Source: Allopseudospirillum japonicum (GTDB lineage Bacteria > Pseudomonadota > Gammaproteobacteria > Pseudomonadales > Halomonadaceae). Taken from it: 64,000 nt of DNA. The stretch lies in NCBI RefSeq assembly GCF_900108915.1, contig NZ_FNYH01000003.1, positions 186,001 through 250,000 of the forward strand. Direction: 5' to 3'. Below the pieces are notes generated by a model that worked only from the letters and a program-made list of their open reading frames with translations, was not told the origin of the DNA and did no database searches. Within the stretch, counting starts at the first letter, position 1. Every line of letters starts with the position of its first letter. Shown in pieces: positions 22,122 through 32,959 of the stretch. The translations under genes and the position numbers were made by a program.

Positions 22122-22988
22122 ATGGCAGTCGGAAAAGAGATTCGCACCCAAATAGGGAGCATCAAAAATACGCAAAAGATTACCAGCGCCATGGAAATGG
22201 TTGCTGCGTCTAAAATGCGTAAAGCGCAAGAACGCATGGCCGCGAGTCAGCCTTATGCCAATCAGATTCGTAAAGTTGTCGGCCATATTGCCAAGGCCTC
22301 ACCTGAATATAAGCACCTGTATCTAGAAGAGCGGGATGTGAAGCGGGTAGGTTACATCATAGTCTCAACAGACCGAGGTTTGTGTGGCGGTCTGAACACT
22401 AACTTATTCAAAGCTGCGATCAAGTCGATTCAAGGCTGGATGGATAAGGGTGTGGATGTAGATTATTGCGTCATTGGTAGTAAAGCCACAGCTTTCTTCC
22501 GTAGATATGGCGGGAATGTGATTGCAGCAAAGAGCGGGCTAGGGGATGCGCCTGTAGCAAGTGATTTGGTTGGTAGCGTTAAGGTCATGCTTGATGCGTA
22601 CGACCAAGGCGAGCTAGATCGCGTGTATGTAGTGTATAACAATTTTGTAAACACTATGACCCAAAAGCCGCTAGTGCAGCAGCTATTGCCTCTGCAAGCT
22701 GACGCGGAACACGAAGAAACCGGCCCCAGCCACTGGGATTATCTCTATGAACCTGATGCAAAAGACTTACTTGACAAGCTGTTAGTACGTTACGTCGAGT
22801 CACAAGTGTATCAGGCTGTGGTTGAGAATAACGCCTGTGAGCAAGCGGCGCGTATGATTGCGATGAAAAACGCAACAGACAACGCGGGCAATCTTATCGA
22901 CGAGTTGCAGCTTATTTATAACAAAGCTCGTCAAGCAGCTATTACCCAAGAAATTTCCGAAATTGTGGGTGGCGCCGCCGCTGTATAA
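22122..22988 (+). CDS. atpG: F0F1 ATP synthase subunit gamma
   Basis: The rotor shaft subunit, 288 residues. The conserved N-terminal helix ([20 protein letters not shown]) and C-terminal helix ([18 protein letters not shown]) that form the coiled coil are both intact, with the DRGLCGGLN motif between. A 73-bp gap precedes it; no promoter is obvious there. Confidence 0.98.
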   Translation: MAVGKEIRTQIGSIKNTQKITSAMEMVAASKMRKAQERMAASQPYANQIRKVVGHIAKASPEYKHLYLEERDVKRVGYIIVSTDRGLCGGLNTNLFKAAIKSIQGWMDKGVDVDYCVIGSKATAFFRRYGGNVIAAKSGLGDAPVASDLVGSVKVMLDAYDQGELDRVYVVYNNFVNTMTQKPLVQQLLPLQADAEHEETGPSHWDYLYEPDAKDLLDKLLVRYVESQVYQAVVENNACEQAARMIAMKNATDNAGNLIDELQLIYNKARQAAITQEISEIVGGAAAV

Positions 22989-23024
22989 GGCGTTACAGGT
23001 AAGCAGGTTTCAATTGCAGGTTAA

Positions 23025-24416
<1,392 letters not shown>

Positions 24417-24450
24417 GCCACCGGGTTGAGACTTTTATAGAGGCGAAACC

Positions 24451-24876
24451 ATGGCTATAACCCTTCACTGCGACATCGTAAGTGCCGAGAAGTCTATCTT
24501 CAATGGCCGCGCAGAGCTGGTTGTTGCCGCCGGTGTGCTGGGTGATCTGGGGCTTGCTCCGGGTCACGCACCCTTACTGACGGAACTCCAACCTGGCCCG
24601 ATTCGGGTAGTTAAACAGGGTGGCGAAGAAGAGATCTTCTACGTCTCCGGCGGTTTTCTAGAAGTGCAACCAAATGTAGTGTCTATCCTTGCTGATAGTG
24701 CTTTACGTGCGGTCGATCTTGATGAGGCTGCTGCAGAGCAAGCACGCCAAAATGCAGAACGTGCACTGAAAGAAAAAGGTTCAGAGCTGGATTATGCGCG
24801 TGCAACGATTGAGCTTGCAGAAGCTGTGGCGAAACTGCGTACTTTAGAGCAGTTACGTCGCAAAAATGCGCACTAA
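24451..24876 (+). CDS. atpC: F0F1 ATP synthase subunit epsilon
   Basis: A 141-residue subunit with an N-terminal beta-sandwich ([15 protein letters not shown]... [16 protein letters not shown]) and a C-terminal two-helix regulatory arm ([20 protein letters not shown]). It couples the rotor to the c-ring and inhibits ATP hydrolysis. It is the last gene of the operon, closed by a strong terminator 23 bases downstream. Confidence 0.97.
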   Translation: MAITLHCDIVSAEKSIFNGRAELVVAAGVLGDLGLAPGHAPLLTELQPGPIRVVKQGGEEEIFYVSGGFLEVQPNVVSILADSALRAVDLDEAAAEQARQNAERALKEKGSELDYARATIELAEAVAKLRTLEQLRRKNAH

Positions 24877-24898
24877 CCTTCTAGTGACCAACCATCTC

Positions 24899-24925
24899 AA
24901 AGGGCAGCTTCGGCTGCCCTTTTTT
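24899..24925 (+). terminator. Rho-independent terminator of the atp operon
   Basis: AAAGGGCAGC (24899-24908), UUCG loop, GCTGCCCTTT, then a T-tract to 24925. Strong GC stem with stable tetraloop. Confidence 0.95.
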
Positions 24926-24963
24926 ATTACGAAGAAAAATACCGTAAATAATCTGTGAATAAG

Positions 24964-24991
24964 CCCACACGAACAGGGTAAAATGTGTGGG
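24964..24991. promoter_or_regulatory. Inverted repeat flanking a -10-like element upstream of glmU
   Basis: CCCACAC (24964-24970) and GTGTGGG (24985-24991) form a perfect 7-bp inverted repeat with a 14-bp centre that contains TAAAAT (24979-24984). It lies 28 bases before the glmU start. It could be an operator over the glmU promoter or a leader hairpin; the -35 match is poor. Confidence 0.4.
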
Positions 24992-25018
24992 ATTGTCAAT
25001 TTTATAAGGGGAGAAGCG

Positions 25019-26407
25019 ATGGCATTGGAAATTATTATTTTGGCCGCAGGACAGGGCAAACGTATGCGTTCTAGTCGTGCCAAAGTGTTACATCCACTTG
25101 CTCATACACCCCTTATTGGGCATGTCTTAAATGCCAGTGCTAAGCTGCAACCAGAGCGGATTCATATTGTAATTGGGCATGCAGGTGAGCAGATACAAGC
25201 CTATGTCGAGCAAACTTATCCACAGCTCCCTATTCATTGGGCACAGCAAACGCAGCAATTGGGAACAGGGCATGCGGTTACGCAAGTGTTAGCTCATTTA
25301 CCAGCTGATGCGCAAGTTTTGGTTTTGTATGCAGATGTTCCTTTAGTTAATCCGCAAACACTCAAAGCTTTGTTGGCAGAAACGGCGCGCGCTTCCTTAG
25401 CTGTGTTGACTTTAGAACTAGATAACCCCCAAGGTTATGGACGCATCTTACGTAATACCCAAGGCCAAGTGTGCGCGATTGTCGAAGAGAAAGATGCTAG
25501 TGCGACGCAAAAAGCAATTCAAGAAATCAACACGGGCATCATGGCAACAGATAGCCAAACCTTAAAAACTTGGTTGCCGAAAATTTCTAATCAAAATGCA
25601 CAACAAGAATATTACCTGACGGATTTGATTGCTTTAGTTGCGCAAGCAGGAATGGATGTAGCAAGTTATTGTGCACAGGATGCATTAGAGGTCACTGGAG
25701 TTAATACAAAAGCCCAGTTAGCACAATTAGAACGTGCCTATCAAAGATGCCAAGCCCATGCTTTACTTGAGCAAGGGGTGACCTTATATGATCCTGAACG
25801 CTTAGATATTCGTGGGCATTTAGAATGTGGTCAAGATGTGACCTTGGATGTGAATTGTATTTTTGAAGGTAGGGTGCGCTTAGGAAATCGGGTCACGATA
25901 GAAGCGCACTGTATTTTAAAAGATGTCACCTTAGGTGATGATGTTCATATACGAGCTTATTCACATCTTGAAGGCGTGGATTTACAAGGGCACAATCAGG
26001 TGGGCCCTTATGCACGTTTGCGTCCTGGTACCCAGCTAGCCACTGGGGCTAAAGTGGGTAATTTTGTGGAGACCAAAAAAGCTTATTTAGGCCCGAATAC
26101 CAAAGCCAATCATTTAAGCTATTTGGGGGACGCGCATATTGAAGCTGAGGTTAATATAGGCGCAGGTACTATCACCTGTAATTATGACGGTGTGAATAAA
26201 TCGCAAACCTATATTCATCAAGGGGCTTTTATTGGCTCGAATACGGCGTTAGTGGCTCCGGTAACTATCGGTGCGCAAGCGGTAGTCGGTGCAGGATCGA
26301 CCGTCAGTAAAAATGTGAGTGCAGGTGCTTTAGCGGTGAGTCGTGCACGTCAAAGCGAATATCAACATTGGCCTCGGCCACAAAAAAAGCAGCAACAGGA
26401 GTCTTAA
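25019..26407 (+). CDS. glmU: Bifunctional N-acetylglucosamine-1-phosphate uridyltransferase / glucosamine-1-phosphate acetyltransferase
   Basis: Makes UDP-GlcNAc for peptidoglycan and LPS. The N-terminal nucleotidyltransferase carries LAAGQGKRMRSSRAKVLHP, and the C-terminal half is a left-handed beta-helix of hexapeptide repeats with the acetyltransferase histidine region (KVGNFVETKKAYLGPNTKA). It has 462 residues, close to E. coli (456). The start at 25019 is supported by AAGGGGAG nine bases upstream and by the MALEIIILAAG N-terminus; an in-frame ATG at 24983 lies inside the inverted repeat and is rejected. glmS follows after three bases, so the two UDP-GlcNAc genes form an operon. Confidence 0.97.
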   Translation: MALEIIILAAGQGKRMRSSRAKVLHPLAHTPLIGHVLNASAKLQPERIHIVIGHAGEQIQAYVEQTYPQLPIHWAQQTQQLGTGHAVTQVLAHLPADAQVLVLYADVPLVNPQTLKALLAETARASLAVLTLELDNPQGYGRILRNTQGQVCAIVEEKDASATQKAIQEINTGIMATDSQTLKTWLPKISNQNAQQEYYLTDLIALVAQAGMDVASYCAQDALEVTGVNTKAQLAQLERAYQRCQAHALLEQGVTLYDPERLDIRGHLECGQDVTLDVNCIFEGRVRLGNRVTIEAHCILKDVTLGDDVHIRAYSHLEGVDLQGHNQVGPYARLRPGTQLATGAKVGNFVETKKAYLGPNTKANHLSYLGDAHIEAEVNIGAGTITCNYDGVNKSQTYIHQGAFIGSNTALVAPVTIGAQAVVGAGSTVSKNVSAGALAVSRARQSEYQHWPRPQKKQQQES

Positions 26408-26410
26408 TCC

Positions 26411-28252
26411 ATGTGTGGTATTGTAGGTGCTGTCGCCGAACGTACAGTAACGCCTATCTTATTAGAAGGCTTAAGACGCCTAGAGTATCGCGGCTATGAT
26501 TCTGCTGGATTAGCCGTGATTGCCCCAGAAGGATTACAGCGTCAGCGGGCCGTTGGTAAAGTCGCTCAATTAGAAAAACGTCTAGAAACACACCCTTTGC
26601 GTGGTATGACGGGCATTGCGCATACGCGCTGGGCTACGCATGGTGCACCGACGGAAGTAAATGCTCACCCGCATATGTCTGGGTCTCAATTGGCTGTGGT
26701 GCACAATGGCATTATTGAAAACTATGCCAGCTTGCGCCAGCGGTTACAGGCCACAGGTTATACTTTCGAATCCCAAACGGATACGGAAGTTATCGCGCAT
26801 CTGATTGAGAAGTACTATCAACAAAGTGGTGATTTGTTTGTCGCTGTACAGCAAGCCATTATTTTGTTGGAAGGGGCTTTTGCGATTGCTGTGGTACATC
26901 AAGCGCATCCTGAATACCTAGTTTGTGCACGCAAAGGGAGCCCTCTGGTGTTAGGCGTTGGCAGTGGTGAAAGCTTTTGTGCTTCTGATCCACTGGCCTT
27001 ATTGCAAGTCACAGACCGTTTTATCTACTTGCAAGAAGGTGATATTGCTTGTTTATCGGTCACAGGTGTGGAGATTGTTGATCAGCAAGGCCAAAACGTC
27101 GAACGTCCGATGAAAATGTGGGAGCATGGCCACCAAGCTGCTGATAAGCAAGGCTATAAGCATTACATGCTCAAAGAAATCCATGAGCAGCCCAAAGTTA
27201 TGCAAGATACCCTTGAAGGGCGTATCAGCCAAACCAGTGTGCTTCCTGAGATTTTAGGCAGCCAAGCCAGCTTGATTTTGCCTCATGTTGAGCAAGTGCA
27301 TGTCATTGCCTGCGGTACCAGCTTTCATGCAGGGATGGTCGCGCGTTACTGGATTGAGAAAATTGCTGGTTTGCCTTGCATGGTTGAGGTAGCGAGTGAA
27401 TACCGTTACCGCGATGTGGTGGTGCCACCGAATACTTTATTTGTGTGTATCTCGCAATCAGGTGAAACCGCAGATACTTTGGCCGCGTTGCGTTTCGCAC
27501 GTCAGGCGGGTTATCTCGCGACCCTTGCAATTTGTAATGTCCCTGGTAGCTCGTTAATTCGTGAAACTGATTTAGCCTTAATGACACGCGCTGGTCCTGA
27601 AATCGGTGTCGCATCGACCAAAGCTTTTACCACCCAGTTAATTGCCTTGATGCTGCTAACATTAGTGCTACGTCGTGTACGTCAGGCAGCCAGCCGTGGT
27701 CAAGACACTTGTGAGCAACGTATTGTCAGTGCTTTGCATGCTTTACCAGATAAAATCAATCGTGTGCTTGCTCTGGATGAACAGATCGAAGCCTATGCGC
27801 AAAGTTTTGCAGACAAGCAACACGCATTATTTTTAGGACGGGGTACTCAATATCCTATCGCAATGGAAGGGGCGCTTAAGCTCAAGGAAATCTCTTATAT
27901 TCATGCAGAGGCTTACCCCGCAGGTGAGCTTAAACATGGACCGCTTGCGCTTGTTGATAAAGAAATGCCTGTAGTTGCCATAGCGCCACATGATGACTTA
28001 TTGGAAAAACTCAAGTCCAATCTGCAAGAAGTACAAGCACGCGGTGGACAAGTTTTAGTGTTTGCTGATGGTGCGGCTCGTGTCGGTGCTGAAATGGGTT
28101 TAGCTGTCTTACATATGCCAGAAGTCATTGATGAACTAGCGCCTATCTTATACACCTTACCTTTACAACTGCTGGCTTATCATGTTGCCGTGTTGAAAGG
28201 AACGGATGTTGATCAACCACGTAACCTCGCCAAATCTGTGACTGTAGAATAA
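26411..28252 (+). CDS. glmS: Glutamine-fructose-6-phosphate aminotransferase (isomerizing)
   Basis: Produces glucosamine-6-phosphate from fructose-6-phosphate and glutamine. The nucleophile is Cys2 (MCGIVGAVAER), followed by the class II glutaminase domain (HTRWATHGAPTEVNAHPH) and two SIS domains (CGTSFHAGMVARYWIE, SQSGETADTLAALR). The ending LAKSVTVE is the family signature. It has 613 residues. It is cotranscribed with glmU (3-base gap). No ribozyme or small-RNA control element is visible in that gap. Confidence 0.98.
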   Translation: MCGIVGAVAERTVTPILLEGLRRLEYRGYDSAGLAVIAPEGLQRQRAVGKVAQLEKRLETHPLRGMTGIAHTRWATHGAPTEVNAHPHMSGSQLAVVHNGIIENYASLRQRLQATGYTFESQTDTEVIAHLIEKYYQQSGDLFVAVQQAIILLEGAFAIAVVHQAHPEYLVCARKGSPLVLGVGSGESFCASDPLALLQVTDRFIYLQEGDIACLSVTGVEIVDQQGQNVERPMKMWEHGHQAADKQGYKHYMLKEIHEQPKVMQDTLEGRISQTSVLPEILGSQASLILPHVEQVHVIACGTSFHAGMVARYWIEKIAGLPCMVEVASEYRYRDVVVPPNTLFVCISQSGETADTLAALRFARQAGYLATLAICNVPGSSLIRETDLALMTRAGPEIGVASTKAFTTQLIALMLLTLVLRRVRQAASRGQDTCEQRIVSALHALPDKINRVLALDEQIEAYAQSFADKQHALFLGRGTQYPIAMEGALKLKEISYIHAEAYPAGELKHGPLALVDKEMPVVAIAPHDDLLEKLKSNLQEVQARGGQVLVFADGAARVGAEMGLAVLHMPEVIDELAPILYTLPLQLLAYHVAVLKGTDVDQPRNLAKSVTVE

Positions 28253-28264
28253 TGAGGAGCCCTT

Positions 28265-29200
28265 GTGCCAAAACTACGTATTGCAACACGTCAAAGCCCA
28301 CTGGCCATGTGGCAAGCCGAGCATATTCAGGCGCGTTTGCAGGCTTTACATCCTGATTTGGATGTTGAGCTGGTGCCTATGGTGACACGAGGCGATAAAA
28401 TTCTTGATACGCCTTTAGCAAAAATTGGCGGTAAGGGGTTATTTGTCAAAGAATTAGAACATGCGATTTACGAAGGCCGTGCGGATATTGCCGTACATTC
28501 GATGAAAGATGTCCCTATGCATCTGCCCGACGATATGGCCTTGCCGGTGATTTGTACTCGCGAAGATCCCACAGATGCTTTCGTTTCTAACCAATATGCT
28601 GGGATACAAGATTTACCGCAAGGTGCTTGTGTGGGGACCTCGAGTCTAAGACGTCACATGCAATTACAGGCCTTGCGTCCTGATTTAGTGATTAAAAGTT
28701 TGCGTGGCAATGTGCAAACCCGTTTGGCTAAGTTAGATGCGGGTGAATTTGCTGCCATTGTATTAGCGACTTCTGGGTTAAAACGTTTACAACTGGATGC
28801 CAGAATTCGTTGTGTGCTGACGCCTGAGCAAAGTTTGCCTGCGGTCGGGCAAGGTGCTTTAGGGATAGAAACTCGAGCAAACGATGATCAAGTGGCAGCT
28901 TGGTTAGCCCCTTTACATGATGAAAATACGGCTGCTTGTGTCTTAGCAGAACGTGCTATGAATCGTCATTTAGAAGGAGGGTGTCAAGTACCCATTGCAG
29001 GCTTTGCGCAGTGGACGCAGGATGGCCAATTGCATTTACGTGCGCTGGTTGGTGATTTAGACGCGGGCCGTTTACTCAGTGCGCAAGGTTATGCTGTTGC
29101 TGAGAAAGCAGAAGCTTTGGGGATTCAAGTTGCGCAAGACCTGCTCGCACAAGGCGCCGGTGAGATTTTAGCGCGTGTTTATGCGCAAGCGGATCACTAG
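28265..29200 (+). CDS. hemC: Porphobilinogen deaminase (hydroxymethylbilane synthase)
   Basis: Third step of tetrapyrrole synthesis from 5-aminolevulinate. It has 311 residues with the opening [18 protein letters not shown], the arginine-rich active-site stretch ([21 protein letters not shown]) and the dipyrromethane-attaching cysteine in [12 protein letters not shown]. The start is a GTG with GAGGAGC upstream. It follows glmS by only 12 bases and begins the hemC-hemD-hemX-hemY run. Confidence 0.97.
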   Translation: MPKLRIATRQSPLAMWQAEHIQARLQALHPDLDVELVPMVTRGDKILDTPLAKIGGKGLFVKELEHAIYEGRADIAVHSMKDVPMHLPDDMALPVICTREDPTDAFVSNQYAGIQDLPQGACVGTSSLRRHMQLQALRPDLVIKSLRGNVQTRLAKLDAGEFAAIVLATSGLKRLQLDARIRCVLTPEQSLPAVGQGALGIETRANDDQVAAWLAPLHDENTAACVLAERAMNRHLEGGCQVPIAGFAQWTQDGQLHLRALVGDLDAGRLLSAQGYAVAEKAEALGIQVAQDLLAQGAGEILARVYAQADH

Positions 29201-29209
29201 GGCTCACTT

Positions 29210-30028
29210 GTGGATATTTGTGCCTCTTTAGAATTGACGCAAGCCCAAATACAGGCATTAAAGGCGTCTAGGCTTTTATTAACGCGTCCTCAAGAGCGTG
29301 CGCCTGCTTGGTTACAGGCAGCACAAGCATTACAAATGCAAGTAGCTAATGTGCCTTTGTTAGAACTAGAGCCGATACCAGAAGATGCACAAGCGCGTCA
29401 TCTCTGGCTGAATTTAGATTTATTTCAGCATATTATTTGTGTCAGCCCAACAGCTGCGCAAGCTTTGGTACAGGCTTTGGACACTTATTGGCCACAGCCA
29501 CCCCTCGGTATAGATTGGTATACTGTAGGCACAGGAAGCGCGCAAATTTTACAGGCTTACGGGTTAGCACCTGTTATTTGTCCACAGGTTGCTCAAGGTG
29601 ATACGAGTGAAGCTTTGCTTGATTTGCCTGAGTTATCCACAGCCAGACTTGCGCAAAGCCGTTGCCTTATCTGCCGAGGTGAAGGCGGACGCATGCTACT
29701 AAGGGATACTTTGCAGGCGCGAGGTGCCAGTGTCACTCTGCTCAATGTTTACCGTCGTCGAGCACCAAATTTGAACACTGAGCAAACTCATTTGCTGTGC
29801 CAAGCGCCTTGGGATGCTGTGGTCGTCACCAGTGGTGAGGCGCTACAATATTTAACGACCTATTTAACGGCAAACCCACAATCCCAGCGCTGGTTAACGC
29901 CTTTACTGGTGCCTAGTGCGCGTTTAATGCAAGAAGCACAGAGTTTAGGTTTTCGCTCTGTGGTGAATACTCAGGGAGCCACGTTAGCGCCTGTATTGCG
30001 GGCACTTGCCTCCCTCAAGACAAATTAA
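29210..30028 (+). CDS. hemD: Uroporphyrinogen-III synthase
   Basis: Closes and isomerises hydroxymethylbilane to uroporphyrinogen III. The two-domain HemD fold is recognisable from LLLTRPQERAPAWLQAAQAL, VSPTAAQALVQAL, CRGEGGRMLLRDTLQARGA and VVTSGEALQYL. The GTG at 29210 gives 272 residues with about 25 residues ahead of the family start; no better start codon was found, so the N-terminus is uncertain. HemD is always poorly conserved; position between hemC and hemX makes the call secure. Confidence 0.93.
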   Translation: MDICASLELTQAQIQALKASRLLLTRPQERAPAWLQAAQALQMQVANVPLLELEPIPEDAQARHLWLNLDLFQHIICVSPTAAQALVQALDTYWPQPPLGIDWYTVGTGSAQILQAYGLAPVICPQVAQGDTSEALLDLPELSTARLAQSRCLICRGEGGRMLLRDTLQARGASVTLLNVYRRRAPNLNTEQTHLLCQAPWDAVVVTSGEALQYLTTYLTANPQSQRWLTPLLVPSARLMQEAQSLGFRSVVNTQGATLAPVLRALASLKTN

Positions 30029-30085
30029 CGCCCTTTAGTCATAGATAGCCGATAGAGACAATCGGCCTAACAAGGTAAGCTGCCG

Positions 30086-31399
30086 ATGAGTGAGAATAAA
30101 AAGGATGATCAGTCCAAAAAAGGACTATCGAAACCAGCCACAACCGCGGCTGACAAATCAAATCAACAAACAACCGCTTCTGCGGCAAGTAAGCCAGCAG
30201 CAGACAAGGTGAATCAGGCTGCTGATCAGCAACCAGCCAAGGATCAAGCTGAAAAGCCTACTGTAGATGCAGTGGTTACCAAAAAGTCAGCACCAGAAAA
30301 AACATCTGAGGCAAAGCAGCCATCAGAGAAAACATCCGGTTACCAGGCGAGTGTCCCTCCAACAGTGCATAAAACCAGTCCTTGGGCTGGGATCTTAGCA
30401 GGTGTTTCTTTATTAGGTGTGCTAGGCGTTGCAGGCGGAGGTTTCTGGCTTTGGCAGCAGCATACCCTAGCACAGCAAGAAATCAGTACACAAAAAACTC
30501 AGCTCAGCCAGCTAAAGCAAGCACTCGAAGGCTATAACAGCCAATTTGCTACCTTGCAGCAGGGTATTCAGCAAGGTGCACAGCACGACCGTCGTCAAGG
30601 GGATCAGCTGCAAGCGCTGCAAGCCCAAACGACTAAATTGATTGAGCAAATCACTCGGGATGAAGAGCCGCAACCACGTGATTGGTTAATGGCAGAGGCT
30701 GAATACTTGATGCGTCTGGCCAATCAGCGCTTGCAATTAGAGGGGGATGTGAAAGGCGCATTAGCCCTCTTATTGTCTGCAGATGCACGTTTGCAAGAAG
30801 CTGATGAAGCTGGTTTGGTGCCCGTGCGAGGCGTATTAAAAGATGATATTTTGACATTAAAATCCATTACGCCAGTCGATCTGAGCGAAATTATCTTGCG
30901 TTTGATGGCGGCAACTAAGAAAGTCGATGCTTTACCCTTCCCTTCTTCTCCTGAGTTGGCCGAATCTCCAAAGGATTTAGCTCAGCTTGTGGATAATGGC
31001 AATGTGCTGATGCAGCAAATGTGGGAAGAGCTTAAACAGCTGGTCGTTGTGCGCCAACGTGGTGAAGCGGTTGTACCTTTGTTGCCTCCGCAAGAAACCG
31101 AGTACTTGCGTCACAATCTCAAGTTACAACTTGAGCAAGCCCAAATGGCGGCCATGCGTGCAGAAGAAACCATTTACCAGCAAAAGCTCGCCCAAGCAGG
31201 CGAGTGGATGAATACTTACTTTGCAAAACAAAGTCAGGAAGTACAAGCCCTAGGTGCTGAATTGAAATCCTTAGGTGGTTTAAAGGTGACAGTGGCACGT
31301 CCTGATATTACTGGCTCGTTAGCGGCACTAAAAAAATACTTACGCCAGCGTTATGATACGCCTGTACCTGCGATTAAAGCTGGGGGTGATCAAGCATGA
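30086..31399 (+). CDS. hemX: HemX-like membrane protein
   Basis: A 437-residue protein in three parts: an N-terminal cytoplasmic Lys/Ala/Gln/Pro-rich disordered region of about 95 residues, one membrane helix (WAGILAGVSLLGVLGVAGGGFWLW cut as GILAGVSLLGVLGVAGGGF), then a coiled-coil periplasmic region with the conserved DWLMAEAEYLMRLANQRL motif. The family is often labelled uroporphyrinogen-III C-methyltransferase, but no SAM methyltransferase motifs are present; its role next to HemY is not established. It overlaps hemY by four bases (ATGA). Confidence 0.9.
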   Translation: MSENKKDDQSKKGLSKPATTAADKSNQQTTASAASKPAADKVNQAADQQPAKDQAEKPTVDAVVTKKSAPEKTSEAKQPSEKTSGYQASVPPTVHKTSPWAGILAGVSLLGVLGVAGGGFWLWQQHTLAQQEISTQKTQLSQLKQALEGYNSQFATLQQGIQQGAQHDRRQGDQLQALQAQTTKLIEQITRDEEPQPRDWLMAEAEYLMRLANQRLQLEGDVKGALALLLSADARLQEADEAGLVPVRGVLKDDILTLKSITPVDLSEIILRLMAATKKVDALPFPSSPELAESPKDLAQLVDNGNVLMQQMWEELKQLVVVRQRGEAVVPLLPPQETEYLRHNLKLQLEQAQMAAMRAEETIYQQKLAQAGEWMNTYFAKQSQEVQALGAELKSLGGLKVTVARPDITGSLAALKKYLRQRYDTPVPAIKAGGDQA

Positions 31400-32670
31400 A
31401 GCGTTGGGGAATCTTACTAATTATCATGCTCGTGGCTGGGGTTTTATTTGGCCAGATGATGCTTAAAGGCCCTGGGTATATCTTGATTGCTTTACCAGGA
31501 AATACCACCACAGTGGAAATGTCACTTTGGGTGGGTGCTGTTGGTCTATTTTTACTGTTTATTGTGCTGTATTTTGGCCTGCGTTTATTGGAAGGTGCAG
31601 GTAATTCAGTGCGAGATCTGCGCCGTTGGCAAGTTGAACGTCGCCAGCAGCGTGCATTAGAGCATCATGTGCGCGGTATGCTAGAGCTCAACCAAGGACG
31701 TTGGAAGAATGCACAAAAGCTTTTAGAACAATCGGCTAAGCACTCGCCAGCTGGCACTCTCGCTTATCTGGGTGCTGCAGAAGCGGCCCAGCGTTTAAAT
31801 ACACCTGAAGCTGCGGATGAGTATTTGCGTTTAGCACAACAAGAAGGCAGCCAGCAAACCCATAAAGATATACGTGGTGTGCGTGTTGCCGTTGAGCTCA
31901 CTCGGGCACGGCTGCAATTGGAGCGTCAGCAAAACCAGCAAGCCTTGGCAACTTTAACCCAGCTAAGAGAGATCGCACCAGATCAACCAGAAGTTTTAAA
32001 GTTACAAAGCCAAGTGCTACAACGTTTGCAACAATGGCAAGCTTTGTTAGGTCTGTTGCCTGATTTACGCGCGCAAAACTTGATTAGTGATCAAGAAGAT
32101 CAGCGCCTAGAGCGTATGGGCTACCTGGGCTTGTTGAATGCGCAAATTGATGCGAATCAACAACAACAAAAAGTCTCCGCAGAAGTCAAGGAAACTTGGC
32201 GACGTTTGCCCAGTTACCTGAAAGCAGATGCGCAAGTCGTGCGTTTATATGTCGCGCACTTGTTGGCATATCAGGCATTTGATGATGCCGAAGCGGCTTT
32301 ACGCCAAGCTTTAGAAACACGTTGGTGTGCAGATTTATTGGAAGAATATGGCGTTCTACCAGTGAAAGCAAATCCAAAGGTGCGCTTACAACAAATAGCG
32401 CATTGGCTGGAAGCCCGTCCACAAGATGCTGATTTATTACTGGCGGCAGGACGGATTGCGTTACAAGCGCATCAATGGCAGCAAGCACAAGAGTATCTAG
32501 AGGCTAGCTATCGTCAGCAGCCCGATAGTGTACGTTGTGCAGAGTTAAGCCGTTTATATGCCAGCTTGGGGGATGAACAAAAAAGCTTAGAATTACACCG
32601 CCAAGGCTTGTTAGATGTTCAAAGGCGTTTGCCTGAGCTTCCACAACCAAGCAAGGCTGTGGTGAAATAA
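31396..32670 (+). CDS. hemY: HemY-like inner-membrane TPR protein
   Basis: A 424-residue protein with two N-terminal membrane helices (ILLIIMLVAGVLFGQ and LWVGAVGLFLLFIVLYFGL) carrying the HemY_N domain, followed by helical TPR-like repeats (LEHHVRGMLELNQGRWKNAQKLLEQSA onward, each line short here as LELNQGRWKNAQKLLEQ). This is the gammaproteobacterial HemY, not the protoporphyrinogen oxidase of the same name in Bacillus. Its biochemical function is unknown. Last gene of the hem operon. Confidence 0.9.
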   Translation: MKRWGILLIIMLVAGVLFGQMMLKGPGYILIALPGNTTTVEMSLWVGAVGLFLLFIVLYFGLRLLEGAGNSVRDLRRWQVERRQQRALEHHVRGMLELNQGRWKNAQKLLEQSAKHSPAGTLAYLGAAEAAQRLNTPEAADEYLRLAQQEGSQQTHKDIRGVRVAVELTRARLQLERQQNQQALATLTQLREIAPDQPEVLKLQSQVLQRLQQWQALLGLLPDLRAQNLISDQEDQRLERMGYLGLLNAQIDANQQQQKVSAEVKETWRRLPSYLKADAQVVRLYVAHLLAYQAFDDAEAALRQALETRWCADLLEEYGVLPVKANPKVRLQQIAHWLEARPQDADLLLAAGRIALQAHQWQQAQEYLEASYRQQPDSVRCAELSRLYASLGDEQKSLELHRQGLLDVQRRLPELPQPSKAVVK

Positions 32671-32689
32671 GCCAACAAAGTGAATAAAT

Positions 32690-32719
32690 AACCTCCTCCA
32701 AATAATGAGGGGGTTTTTT
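32690..32719 (+). terminator. Rho-independent terminator after hemY
   Basis: AACCTCCTC (32690-32698) pairs with GAGGGGGTT (32707-32715, one T-G wobble), then T-run to 32719. Confidence 0.88.
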
Positions 32720-32959
32720 ATCTGCAAGCGCAGAAAATCTTCTTCTGAGTCTTGGCTTGATCACGAGTACAAACTCACCCGCTAGATCGACCGCTGGTGC
32801 CCCAGCAGCATGTGGGGATGTCAGGTTACTTGATACTCGAAGTTGGGGTGGTCTTGGTTTTAGCACACAAGGTTTTGTGCAAGATTGCAACCTGTGGTGA
32901 CGCAGCAAAAACCAGTGAGGTGATGGCTTGAAATAAGTGTACAAGGAGGGGGCCAGTAT
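32720..32959. other. Unexplained 240-bp intergenic segment
   Basis: Lies between the hemY terminator and the stop codon of the minus-strand flavoprotein. Base composition is more GC-rich than other spacers in the window. It contains short hairpins such as CCCC/GGGG near 32805 and GCACA/TGTGC near 32865. A minus-strand open frame runs through it but also runs through the terminator and hemY. I recognise neither an RNA family nor an insertion sequence; a decayed element or small structured RNA is possible. Confidence 0.3.

Noticed and set aside
24983..25018. In-frame upstream start for GlmU giving MCGIVNFIRG, resembling the GlmS N-terminus
   Set aside because: The match to MCGIV arises inside the CCCACAC/GTGTGGG inverted repeat, there is no ribosome site, and the real start at 25019 has one.
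30086..31399. Uroporphyrinogen-III C-methyltransferase activity for HemX
   Set aside because: No SAM methyltransferase motifs are present; the sequence is a single-pass membrane coiled-coil protein.
32504..32944. 146-codon minus-strand frame over the hemY end and the following spacer
   Set aside because: It overlaps the coding end of hemY and a strong terminator on the other strand, and its hemY-antisense part is a shadow. Only the spacer part might matter, and it is reported as an unexplained region.
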